A stretch of DNA of 64,000 bases from JAXDTI01 sp034090045 (GTDB lineage Bacteria > Actinomycetota > Actinomycetes > Actinomycetales > Actinomycetaceae), in NCBI GenBank assembly GCA_034090045.1, contig JAXDTI010000003.1, forward strand, positions 248,001 to 312,000, read 5' to 3'. A program made the translations under genes and the position numbers. Below are positions 17,353-25,433 of this stretch, piece by piece (positions within the stretch are counted from its first letter, which is position 1; every line of letters starts with the position of its first letter). Below the pieces are notes generated by a model. It saw only the letters and a list, made by a program, of their open reading frames with translations, searched no databases and was not told the origin of the DNA.

Positions 17353-17892
17353 ATGTATGAGGAGTGGATACGGCACGCGCTGAAGTTAGCTACCAAACAG
17401 CAGCACCTCGCCTCCCAGCCAGACCAGACAGACCAGCCAAACCCACCAGAGCGACCGGTTCAGGCAGACCAGCCAAACCAGCCGTGCCAGGCAGTCCCCC
17501 CTTCCGATATTCCGATAGCCGCCCTGGTGATTGACGGCAGCGGCGCGATTATCGGAGTCGGCGTGAACACCCGAGAGGCCCAGGGTGACCCGACCGGGCA
17601 CGCCGAAATCAACGCGTTACGCGCTGCCGGTCTCTCCCGCGGGGACTGGCACCTGGAGGATTGCACCCTGGTGGCGACTCTGGAGCCGTGCACTATGTGC
17701 GCGGGAGCGGCGGTGCTCGCCCGGGTACGAAGAATAGTTTTCGCCGCCTGGGATCCGAAAGCCGGAGCCTGCGGTTCCATACGGGACGTGGTACGTGACC
17801 GGCGCTTAAATCACCAGATTGAAGTGGTCGGTGGGGTTCTGGAAACCGAAGCCCGCACCCAATTGCGGGATTACTTCAATAGTCTGCGTTGA
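17353..17892 (+). CDS. tadA: tRNA(Arg) adenosine-34 deaminase TadA with Gln/Pro insertion
   Basis: 179 residues, zinc deaminase making inosine at the wobble position of tRNA-Arg(ACG). Zinc and catalytic motifs HAEINALR and PCTMCAGA are intact, as is the ARVRRIVFAAWDPKAGACGS loop in the second half. Usual length is ~150-160. The excess is a low-complexity insert at residues ~21-50 between helix 1 and strand 1, made of D-Q-P-N-type units encoded by a direct repeat (15 identical bases at 17429-17443 and 17465-17479, 36 bases apart, in frame). The start ATG at 17353 is close to a GGATGACGG stretch. The enzyme is normally essential, so the insert is probably tolerated as a surface loop. Confidence 0.92.
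   Translation: MYEEWIRHALKLATKQQHLASQPDQTDQPNPPERPVQADQPNQPCQAVPPSDIPIAALVIDGSGAIIGVGVNTREAQGDPTGHAEINALRAAGLSRGDWHLEDCTLVATLEPCTMCAGAAVLARVRRIVFAAWDPKAGACGSIRDVVRDRRLNHQIEVVGGVLETEARTQLRDYFNSLR
17429..17479 (+). repeat. Direct repeat inside tadA
   Basis: Fifteen identical bases (CAGACCAGCCAAACC) at 17429-17443 and 17465-17479, offset 36 bases, hence in frame. It encodes the low-complexity insert of TadA. Confidence 0.8.
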
Positions 17893-17932
17893 GACAGCTG
17901 CCGGGGAATACCCCCTCCGAGCAGGCGGTGAA

Positions 17933-19225
17933 CTAAATAAAGTACATAAACCCGGTGATAATGATGATGTTCACGAAGTCGATGAACATTCCACCCACAA
18001 TCGGCAAAACAAAGAATGCGGTTTTCGAATCCACGAACTTGCTAACCACAGACTCCATATTCGCGACACCATTCGGGGTAGCCCCCATACCGAAGCCGCA
18101 ATGACCTGCGGTGAGCACCGCCGCGTCATAGGTCGAGCCCATAATCGGGTAAGTCACGAAACGCGCGAAGAGGAACATCAATACCAGTTGCGCAGTCAAT
18201 AGCACCGCCATCGGCACCGCAAGCTCGGCGAGTTGCCACAGTTGTACACTCATCAACGCCATCGACAAGAACACGTTCAGGCTGATGTCGCCGAGGATCT
18301 CGACTTCCTGTGCGGGCACCAGCGAGCGTTTGATACCGTCCTTGCCGGTAAGCGGGAAATAATCAGAGATTGCGCGTGCCAGCACCCCAAAGAGCATAGG
18401 ACCGAGATAGGCAGGGAAAGATGCCATATCTGTCAGGTTGCTTACGCCCTTGTTCAGCAGGTCGGTAACAAAGGAGCCGAGAAGCATCGCCACCAGCATC
18501 AGCATGAACCCCCGCAGCATTCTGTCGCCACGCAGTTTATGTTTCATGTCGGCTGACACATCCGGGTTCAGCATGATCTGTTCATACTGGTCTTTTGTTT
18601 CATCGGCGGTGAGTGATTCGTCGAGCTGCTTTTGCTCGGTTTTGTCGCGCTTGTTCAGCAGGTCTTTCTTTGTAATCAGGTGGTTCGCCAGCGGCCCACC
18701 CAGCAGCGACCCGGCAACCAACCCGAAAGTTGCTGCGGTATAGGCGACTGCTTGGGCACCGCTCACGCCGGCTGCCTCCACCAGCGGGGCTATACCTGCC
18801 GAGGTTCCGTGCCCTCCGGTCATCGGTGTAGATCCGGTCATCAGCGCGAGCCCCCGAGAAACATGAACCAGCGGGGCGAGCAGGAACGCCACCCCGTTTT
18901 GCAGAACGCACAGCAGGGTGGCACAAAGCAGGAAGAGCAAGACCTTCGGGCCGGAAGCCTTCAGTATCTTTGGGCTGGCACCGAAACCAATGGAGGTGAA
19001 GAACAGAATCATAAAGAATGTCTGCAGCGTGGTGTCGAACTGGATATCCAGCACCCCGGCCACATGAAAAACCAGGTTAATCAGCGCAAACAGGAAACCG
19101 CCGATAACTGCTGAAGGAATCGCGAAACGCTCAAAGAAATACACGTTACGCCGCAACCAGCGCCCGATAAAAAGCAGCACGGTCGCGAATCCTATGGTTT
19201 GGATCATGGTCAGTTCTACAGTCAT
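17933..19225 (-). CDS. gltS: Sodium/glutamate symporter (GltS family)
   Basis: 430 residues with about ten membrane helices, family of Na+-coupled glutamate carriers. Recognisable: the GSTPMTGGHGTSAG pore motif in the first half, and GHCGFGMGATPNGVANM in the second half, an inverted counterpart typical of GltS. ATG 19225 is preceded by GGGAGG; upstream in-frame codons lack family similarity. Convergent with tadA, 40 bases apart. A hydrophilic, charged segment around residues ~215-255 separates the halves. Glutamate import would matter if the cell has lost glutamate synthase, as the gltB remnant suggests (inference). Confidence 0.92.
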   Translation of the reverse strand: MTVELTMIQTIGFATVLLFIGRWLRRNVYFFERFAIPSAVIGGFLFALINLVFHVAGVLDIQFDTTLQTFFMILFFTSIGFGASPKILKASGPKVLLFLLCATLLCVLQNGVAFLLAPLVHVSRGLALMTGSTPMTGGHGTSAGIAPLVEAAGVSGAQAVAYTAATFGLVAGSLLGGPLANHLITKKDLLNKRDKTEQKQLDESLTADETKDQYEQIMLNPDVSADMKHKLRGDRMLRGFMLMLVAMLLGSFVTDLLNKGVSNLTDMASFPAYLGPMLFGVLARAISDYFPLTGKDGIKRSLVPAQEVEILGDISLNVFLSMALMSVQLWQLAELAVPMAVLLTAQLVLMFLFARFVTYPIMGSTYDAAVLTAGHCGFGMGATPNGVANMESVVSKFVDSKTAFFVLPIVGGMFIDFVNIIIITGFMYFI

Positions 19226-19383
19226 CTTTGACCCCCTCCCGCTAACAGTTTTATAAGAACATTTTACATATATTTTAAGGTTCCTGTGGTTCTGTATCAT
19301 TTCGGGCGAATGATTTAGGGTCAGGTAAAGGCACGAGCACAGCATCCGTGGGGAGCATCCGATAAAACCATCCCCAAGAAAGT

Positions 19384-19413
19384 GGGGGACGGAGCCTATT
19401 AGCTCCGTCCCCC
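19384..19413 (-). terminator. Hairpin terminator after metQ
   Basis: GGGGGACGGAGC / GCTCCGTCCCCC, a perfect 12-bp stem with a six-base loop, 25 bases past the metQ stop. The T run beyond it is short (CTTTCTT). The same 12-base arm recurs in the terminator at 61350-61388. Confidence 0.75.
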
Positions 19414-19438
19414 AAGTTGGGTCTTACAGATTCCAGAA

Positions 19439-20263
19439 TCAGAACGCCGGTATTACCGACTTATCCGCCCAGGTTTCCTCTATAAAGCTTTTGACTTCAG
19501 GGGAGTGAAGCAGCTCATCGAGTTTCTTTATCGCCTCTAGTTTCTGCGAATCTTTCGGCCACACCAGCACGTTCACTGCCGGATTGTTGTCGGCGCTTTC
19601 CAACACCAACGCGTCTGCGGGGGTGAGGCCCCCCTCCATCGCGTAGTTGCCGTTGATAACACCAATCTGGACATCATCGAGGGAACGCACCAGTTTGGTA
19701 CCGTCAGACACCTGGAACTTGAAGCCGCGCGGATTATAGTCCGAAGAGTTCTCAATCTTTGCAACAATCTGGTCAGCCGCATCGGTGGGCAGCTTGATCA
19801 GCCCCTCCGCGGCGAGCAGTTGCAAACCGCGTCCCTGGTTAGCCGGGTCGTCAATGATGCCGATAGTGTCGCCATCCTTGAGTTCCTTAATGTCCTTTAC
19901 CTTGTTGGAGTAAATCCCGAGCGGTTCAAGGTGTACACCCTCACCTGCAACGAAGTTCGCGTAGGTATCATCGCTGGCTTTCTGGTCATCCAGATAGGGA
20001 ACAGTCTGGAAATAGTTTGCGTCCAGGCTGCCGGATGCCAGATCCGCGTTCGGCTTGATATAGTCCTGGTACTCAACCACTTTAATGGTGATTCCGGCAT
20101 CCGCCGCCAGGTTATCACTGATGTATTTCAAAATCTTCGCGTGCGGGGTCGGGGAAGCCCCCACCGTCAGGGTGTTTGCGTCACCGGTGTCCGCCGCACC
20201 GCCACAGGAACTCAACGTCAGCGCCGCCACCGCAGCGACTACTGTTGCCAATACCTTTTTCAT
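19439..20263 (-). CDS. metQ: D-/L-methionine-binding lipoprotein MetQ
   Basis: 274 residues, NLPA/MetQ family substrate-binding lipoprotein of the methionine ABC importer. Signal peptide with lipobox LTLSSCGG; mature part starts TLTVGASPTPHAKIL and contains KVVEYQDYIKPNADLASGSLDANYFQTVPYL in pieces typical of MetQ (key NADLASGSLDANYFQ). ATG 20263 is preferred over the ATG two codons earlier because AAAGGA lies seven bases ahead. Last gene of metN-metI-metQ; the 107-base gap before it and the terminator after it fit a separately tuned binding protein. Confidence 0.93.
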   Translation of the reverse strand: MKKVLATVVAAVAALTLSSCGGAADTGDANTLTVGASPTPHAKILKYISDNLAADAGITIKVVEYQDYIKPNADLASGSLDANYFQTVPYLDDQKASDDTYANFVAGEGVHLEPLGIYSNKVKDIKELKDGDTIGIIDDPANQGRGLQLLAAEGLIKLPTDAADQIVAKIENSSDYNPRGFKFQVSDGTKLVRSLDDVQIGVINGNYAMEGGLTPADALVLESADNNPAVNVLVWPKDSQKLEAIKKLDELLHSPEVKSFIEETWADKSVIPAF

Positions 20264-20370
20264 TTTCATATCCTTTCGGTTTCTCTATATATAGGTCTTG
20301 CGAGGTTTTATCGACATCCACCAGCCGCCGATTCGGGGTCGCCACTCGCTAGGCGAACCGGAAAGGGCGG

Positions 20371-21075
20371 CTATCGGTGGTCGGTCATTCGAGACAGCAC
20401 GTCGCCGATGACCTGAATCACCTCGACAATCAACAGGATTATTACGACGGTCGCAATCATCACATCGGTCATGTACTGGGTATAGCCATAGTTCATGGCG
20501 AGCTGACCCAACCCACCGGATCCCATCGCGCCGGCCATTGCACCGTACCCAATGATCGTGATTGCGAGCGTTGTCGCCGATTGAATCAGCGCCGGCGTTG
20601 CCTCACGTACCTGCACGCCAAACATGATTTGACTGCGAGAAGCACCCATCATTTGCGCCGCCTCAATCTTGCCGCCATCGACCCCCAGAATCGAGGTTTC
20701 CACCAGCCGCGCAAAAAACGGCACCGCCGCCACCACCAGTGACACCACCGCTGATTGCCACCCGAATGTGGTTCCCACGACGAAACGGGTGAAAGGAATC
20801 AACGCAATCATGAGGATCACGAAGGGCAGGGAGCGACCGATATTCACGATGAAGCCGAGAACCGCGTGCAGCGGTCGATTCGGAAACAGTCCACCAGGTC
20901 CGGTCGCCACCAGAATCAACCCCAACACCAGCCCGATCAGGACGGTAATAAAGGTGGTCCAAAAAGTCATCAGCAGCGTTTCGAGAGTCGCCGGCCACAG
21001 TTCCTCGGTAATTACCGGGTTTTCCAGCCAGGTGGGGCTGTCTGCAGCGGCATTAAGGATACCTGCAAAAATCAT
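20371..21075 (-). CDS. metI: Methionine ABC transporter permease MetI
   Basis: 234 residues, five to six membrane helices. The typical MetI segments are GRSLPFVILMIALIPFTR and the cytosolic EAA-type loop EAAQMMGASRSQIMF, followed by GYGAMAGAMGSGGLG. It forms the membrane channel with MetN and receives methionine from MetQ. The ATG overlaps the metN stop by four bases (ATGA), so translation is coupled. Confidence 0.95.
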   Translation of the reverse strand: MIFAGILNAAADSPTWLENPVITEELWPATLETLLMTFWTTFITVLIGLVLGLILVATGPGGLFPNRPLHAVLGFIVNIGRSLPFVILMIALIPFTRFVVGTTFGWQSAVVSLVVAAVPFFARLVETSILGVDGGKIEAAQMMGASRSQIMFGVQVREATPALIQSATTLAITIIGYGAMAGAMGSGGLGQLAMNYGYTQYMTDVMIATVVIILLIVEVIQVIGDVLSRMTDHR

Positions 21076-22079
21076 GCGCGCACCGTCCCCTCAATTCCGA
21101 AGTTCTTGAAGTCCCGGAGCGCCGATTCGACCTTTGCCACCTCTACCGCGAGCGCCAGGCGTCCAACCTGAGTGGTACCGACCGTTTCGAATGTGCCTCC
21201 CACCAGGTCGGCACCGATTTCTGCGGCTTTTGCCAGAACTTTTGATCCGGTGGGCAACCCCGGTTCAGAGGTAAAGGCTATATCAATAATTTTTGTGTAG
21301 GCTCCGTCCAAAGTGATGTCGGCAGCTACTTTAGGCGGCGGCATCAGCTCGGTCGCCAGGCGGGTATCAGGGTCGGTGAGAATCTCGGAGACCGCTCCGG
21401 ATTGTATAACACGCCCACCCTCAAGCATGGTCACCGAGTCGCAAACATCGCGAACCACAGCCATCTCGTGCGTGATAATCAGCACGGTAACGCCAAGGCG
21501 GTCACGTACATCCCGAATCAGGTTCAGGATCTGCTCGGTAGATTCCGAATCCAGGGCGCTTGTCGGTTCATCACACAGTAGCAGTTTAGGCTCGTCAGCG
21601 AGCGCTCGGGCAATACCGACACGTTGACGCTGCCCCCCGGAAAGCTGGCTGGGATAGGAGGAGCCGCGCCCGGCCAAGCCCACGAGAGCTAGGAGTTCTT
21701 CGACACGGCTGTGACGCTCGCCGCGTTTTTTTCCGGCCAGATAGAGCGGATATGCGATATTTGCCGCGGCGGTACGCGAATCCAGAAGGTTTGCTGACTG
21801 AAAAACCATTCCGATTGAACGACGCGCCTGTCGCAGCTGACGTTCCCCCAGTTCAGCCAGGTTTTGACCGGCTACGAGGATACGGCCACTGGTCGGTTTC
21901 TCCAGTGCCGTCAAGCAGCGAATCAGCGTCGATTTACCGGCACCGGATTGCCCGACTATGCCGTGAATATCTCCGGCCGGAACCCGCAGCGAGATACCGT
22001 CGAGCGCGTGAACCGAATCCTCGCCTTTGCGCGGATATACCTTGGTCACGTCCTCGAACTCAACGAGGTTATCTGTCAT
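21072..22079 (-). CDS. metN: Methionine ABC transporter ATPase MetN
   Basis: 335 residues. ABC domain (~1-245) with GQSGAGKST, LSGGQRQRVGIARAL, LLCDEPTSALD and ITHEM. A C-terminal ~80-residue NIL-type ferredoxin-like domain (SEPGLPTGSKVLAKAAEIGADLV region) is known in this family to bind methionine and inhibit transport. ATG 22079 has GGAGGG five bases ahead, and this ribosome site directly follows the 3' strand of the SAM-riboswitch-like aptamer, so translation is probably repressed when SAM is high. First gene of metNIQ, divergent from hisS. Confidence 0.96.
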   Translation of the reverse strand: MTDNLVEFEDVTKVYPRKGEDSVHALDGISLRVPAGDIHGIVGQSGAGKSTLIRCLTALEKPTSGRILVAGQNLAELGERQLRQARRSIGMVFQSANLLDSRTAAANIAYPLYLAGKKRGERHSRVEELLALVGLAGRGSSYPSQLSGGQRQRVGIARALADEPKLLLCDEPTSALDSESTEQILNLIRDVRDRLGVTVLIITHEMAVVRDVCDSVTMLEGGRVIQSGAVSEILTDPDTRLATELMPPPKVAADITLDGAYTKIIDIAFTSEPGLPTGSKVLAKAAEIGADLVGGTFETVGTTQVGRLALAVEVAKVESALRDFKNFGIEGTVRA

Positions 22080-22083
22080 GTTC

Positions 22084-22160
22084 CGCCCTCCATCGGTCCT
22101 GGCGGAAGCACCCTGCCCATCAGGGTTGCTGCAATGTCACTGAGCCAGGTCTCTCGATTG
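22084..22160 (-). ncRNA. SAM riboswitch-like leader (SAM-I/SAM-IV superfamily) of metNIQ
   Basis: On the minus strand the metN leader contains P1 ATCG/CGAT, P2 CCTGGC/GCCAGG, a segment CTGGCTCAGTGACATTGC followed by AGCAACC, a hairpin ACCCTG/CAGGGT, and GGTGCTTCC. CTGGC..TGA..GCAACC..GGTGC..TTCC is the ordered core of SAM-I-type aptamers, here in a compact form like the SAM-IV or SAM-I/IV variants of actinobacteria. GGAGGG of metN lies directly after P1, suggesting control of translation initiation. Identified by eye, not with a covariance model. Confidence 0.68.
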
Positions 22161-22226
22161 CTCTTGATGGTTGTTTTAATGTTATGCGTGCCCGAGGCGT
22201 GCCCGCAAATTATGGGGCGGGATAAT

Positions 22227-23492
22227 ATGGTGACTATGGCTAATAAGGTTTCACCGGCGCGTGGGATGCGCGACATTCTCCCGGTTGATAAGGAAAAACG
22301 CGAGCGAGTTTTAGGCACGATCCGTAAGACCTATAAAAAATACGGGTACAACGAGATTGAGACACCGGCGTTGGAGCCGCTCACTCGGCTGCGCTCGAAC
22401 CAGGGCGGCGAGAACGAGTCTATGCTTTTCACTATTCTGCGGCGCGGATTGGATCCGGAATCTGAGGTCAGGGTGTCCGAGGCGGCCGATCTGGGATTGC
22501 GTTACGACCTTACCCTGCCGCTCACCAGGTATTATGCAACTCACCACGGGGAGTTGCCGGGGGTATTTCGGGCTCTGCAGACCGGGCCGGTGTGGCGGGC
22601 GGAGCGTCCACAAAAAGGGCGGTTTCGCCAGTTCACGCAATGCGATATTGATATTTTAGGCGAAGCCGGGATTGTAGCCGAGATTGACCTGATCACAACG
22701 ACTTTGGCGGCGTTCACCGAGCTCGGGTTGGGAGAAAAAATAACGGTGGTGGTCAATGATCGCCGGGTACTGCACGACATTTTGGCGGCTGCCGGGGTGG
22801 CAGCGGATTGTTCTGGGGCGGCACTGATCGCCTTGGACAAGATCGACAAGATCGCTGCTTCCGGGGTGGCCGCAGAGCTTGTCGAGGAAGCAAAAATGAC
22901 TCAGCACGGAGCAAACGACCTGGTGAAAGCACTGTCTGCTGCTCGTGGTGCCTCTGATGAGGCGCTGGATTCCGGGGAAATATCTGTGGGTGAGCGGGTA
23001 GTTAGCCTGCGGGATTTACCTGAGATTGTGCAGCGGGTACGCGATGCCCGCCCGGATGCCCGCCTCACCCTAGATCCGATGCTGGTACGCGGCATGGGAT
23101 ACTACACCGGCCCGATTTTTGAGGTTAAACACGATGACTTGGGTATTTCGGTGGCCGGGGGTGGCCGCTATGATGGCGTGGTCGGTAAATGGTTGGGCAC
23201 TGAGGTGCCGGCCTGCGGTTTCTCGATAGGTTTTGAACGCATCATCGATTTAGTGGAGGATGACGTTTACGATACTCACCGTGCCGCCGTGCTCTATCGT
23301 GACGAAACCGATATCAGCGAGTTACTCCAACAACGGGATTCCCTGGTGAACACCGGTTTCAATGTGGGGTTGGTGCCGGCACCACGCAAACTGAAAGGCA
23401 CTTTTATGGATTCTCTGGCTGAACAGGGCTACACCCATGTCGTGAAATGGTTTCCCGACACCGGTTTTGCCCAGCCGCGGGAGTTGGGCTGA
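22227..23492 (+). CDS. hisS: Histidine--tRNA ligase
   Basis: 421 residues, class II aminoacyl-tRNA synthetase charging tRNA-His. N-terminal ARGMRDILP, motif 2 region LRYDLTLPLTRYYATH with FRALQTGPVWRAERPQ, GRFRQFTQCDIDILG, motif 3 VAGGGRYDGVVG and a C-terminal anticodon-binding domain ending in WFPDTGFAQPREL. I start at ATG 22227 after GGGGCGGGATAAT; GTG 22230 and ATG 22236 are alternatives a few codons in. Longer in-frame extensions overlap metN antisense and lack homology. Confidence 0.96.
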   Translation: MVTMANKVSPARGMRDILPVDKEKRERVLGTIRKTYKKYGYNEIETPALEPLTRLRSNQGGENESMLFTILRRGLDPESEVRVSEAADLGLRYDLTLPLTRYYATHHGELPGVFRALQTGPVWRAERPQKGRFRQFTQCDIDILGEAGIVAEIDLITTTLAAFTELGLGEKITVVVNDRRVLHDILAAAGVAADCSGAALIALDKIDKIAASGVAAELVEEAKMTQHGANDLVKALSAARGASDEALDSGEISVGERVVSLRDLPEIVQRVRDARPDARLTLDPMLVRGMGYYTGPIFEVKHDDLGISVAGGGRYDGVVGKWLGTEVPACGFSIGFERIIDLVEDDVYDTHRAAVLYRDETDISELLQQRDSLVNTGFNVGLVPAPRKLKGTFMDSLAEQGYTHVVKWFPDTGFAQPRELG

Positions 23493-23532
23493 ACACTTAC
23501 CTAATTAGGTGCCTATAAAGTACGGTAGAGAG

Positions 23533-24123
23533 GTGAGTTCCGAAAGCCCTACACCACGAGAAATGTATCTGCTGCACAGCCGGCAGCGGCAAACCGTGAT
23601 TTTCACGGGCACCGGGATTGTGCTCGCCGTGCTGATGCTTATTGGCGTGCTGGTAGGTTTCGGTGTCGTTCCGGTACCGTTCTTTGATGATTTCGCCTCG
23701 GAACCAAAAGTCGCTCAAGACGGTGACGTACCCTGCCCCTACGGCGACGAAAAACCCGTGAACCCCGCAAATATCGAGGTCACTATACTGAACGCCTCGG
23801 ATACCGGGGGGCTCGCCAAGGATGTGGCAGGTGAACTGGAGTCTACTTTCGGCACCCAAATCAAGTCTTATGGGAACGCTTCCGAGGGAAGCTATGACGG
23901 CACGGCACGAATCACTGCCGGTCCCGCCGGTGTCAATGCGGCATATACCATCGCCTTGATGATTCCGGAATCTGAGGTGTTCATGGATGTGCGGCAGACA
24001 AATGACGTGACGGTAACGCTCGGTTTCTCCTATAAGGCGCTGGCAACGAAGGAGACTTTCGAGAACCTGGCTAAACAAAAATTGAGTCCACGTCAGGGTT
24101 GCTTACCGGTTTCGCTCAACTAA
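23533..24123 (+). CDS. Membrane-anchored LytR C-terminal-domain protein
   Basis: About 196 residues. A short cytosolic N-terminus, one transmembrane helix (VIFTGTGIVLAVLMLIGVLV, residues ~20-45), then an extracellular LytR_C-type domain: IEVTILNASDTGGLAKDVAGEL and later GSYDGTARITAGPAG. Such domains are found at the end of LCP wall-polymer ligases and as free-standing envelope proteins; the exact role is unknown. Two extracellular Cys (DVPCPYG and QGCLPV) could form a disulfide. The start is uncertain: GTG 23533 (preferred) or GTG 23509; neither has a strong ribosome site. Same strand as hisS, 40 bases downstream, so possibly co-transcribed. Confidence 0.75.
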   Translation: MSSESPTPREMYLLHSRQRQTVIFTGTGIVLAVLMLIGVLVGFGVVPVPFFDDFASEPKVAQDGDVPCPYGDEKPVNPANIEVTILNASDTGGLAKDVAGELESTFGTQIKSYGNASEGSYDGTARITAGPAGVNAAYTIALMIPESEVFMDVRQTNDVTVTLGFSYKALATKETFENLAKQKLSPRQGCLPVSLN

Positions 24124-24137
24124 TTTTTTTGAATGTT

Positions 24138-25298
24138 TCAACACCCATTCTGCAGCTCAACCAGCAGTTTCTCGGTTCCGCTCCGAAAATCCGTGGGGGG
24201 CAGCAGCAGCGAAACGCTCACGAATCCGGGGAGCGGCATATCGAAAAAATACCCCGGTTGTACAGTGGTTTTATAGGTGCCTATCAGCCGCGTAACCAGG
24301 GAGTCCTCATCAATATGTGCGGGGAATCGCAGCAGCGCGCTCCATCCGCCTGCCGGTTCCAGCAGGTTCACACTCGGATGGGTCGCCACCAGGTTTCTCA
24401 ATGTAGACAGGTTTTCGCGGCAGCGTTCCAAGACCCGTTCACGCTGGGTCGGCACCGCGGCGAGCAGCTCGGGTAGCCGTTCGGCAATGATGGTGCTGGT
24501 CGGCAGGAACGCATCGAGAATCACATCCAGGCGGCGTTGAGCGGCAGCGAGTGTGGGTCCAGGACCGGAACATTCAATCCAGGCGACTTTTGCCTGGGGG
24601 GCGGCGAGCTGTTTGGACAGCCCATCGAGGGCGAAAGTCAAGCATTTGGGGTTTCCGGCGAAGCGCGAGGCTGACCGACCGGTTTCATGCAGCGGGTATT
24701 CGTGAAACACCTCATCGGCAATTATCGCGATGTCGTGTTCGGCAGCGATTTCGCTTAACCGCATGATTTCATCGGTTTGGAGGTATGAGCCTGTCGGATT
24801 GTTAGGGTTGATAGCCACGATTGCGCGTACGCGTCCGCCTTCCGGGGAGCCCAGTATTTCGTTAATCCGCGTCAAGTCGATGCGCCACTCGTCATGGAGT
24901 TGCAGTGGATAGCCAATCACTCGAACCTCTTCCAGGTTCGCAATTTGCTCCACCAGCGGGTAGCCCGGCACCGGAGCGAGCACCACATCCCCGCTGTCAC
25001 ACAGCAGTTTCATCAGGTACGCGTATCCCTGTGATGTCGAAGAAAGCAGGTACAGGTGCTGCGGGGAAACCACACGGGACTGGTCTCGCTCGAGGAACTC
25101 AGCTAGCGCCCGCCGGTCAAGTTCCGGCCCCTGAGGATTCGGAATATAGGTTCCCGGGAGCACCACCGGTCCCAGACCGCAGCGGGTCGGGTTCGAGTCG
25201 CTGAGGTTGAGCAGCGCCTCTCCGCTGTTGCGTGCCGCCTGTTCGGCGGCGGTAATCGGATTAATGGTGTCATCCGAAACGCGAGCTGAAAAAAACAT
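24138..25298 (-). CDS. PLP-dependent class I/II aminotransferase
   Basis: 386 residues. Cofactor and active-site motifs: SDSNPTRCGLG near the N-terminus, AINPNNPTGSYL (Asn that contacts PLP), IADEVFHEYP (Asp for the pyridine N), and DGLSKQLAAPQAKVAW with the Schiff-base Lys in SKQL. Substrate specificity cannot be read with certainty; the layout resembles alanine/aspartate-type transaminases. The N-terminal MFFSARVSDDTIN is used as start (ATG 25298) although the ribosome site is weak. Convergent with the LytR_C gene, 14 bases between stops. Confidence 0.87.
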   Translation of the reverse strand: MFFSARVSDDTINPITAAEQAARNSGEALLNLSDSNPTRCGLGPVVLPGTYIPNPQGPELDRRALAEFLERDQSRVVSPQHLYLLSSTSQGYAYLMKLLCDSGDVVLAPVPGYPLVEQIANLEEVRVIGYPLQLHDEWRIDLTRINEILGSPEGGRVRAIVAINPNNPTGSYLQTDEIMRLSEIAAEHDIAIIADEVFHEYPLHETGRSASRFAGNPKCLTFALDGLSKQLAAPQAKVAWIECSGPGPTLAAAQRRLDVILDAFLPTSTIIAERLPELLAAVPTQRERVLERCRENLSTLRNLVATHPSVNLLEPAGGWSALLRFPAHIDEDSLVTRLIGTYKTTVQPGYFFDMPLPGFVSVSLLLPPTDFRSGTEKLLVELQNGC

Positions 25299-25433
25299 CA
25301 GTCGCGTGACCTGTGAATCAAAAACGAGATCCGGGGTAAAACACGAGTTAGTTCGGCGAAACTGCAGGTAGCGGTACTAAAGCTCTGACCGGTCTGCGAC
25401 TCGTAATCGTTGCGGTTTTGCGCCACAGCAACC

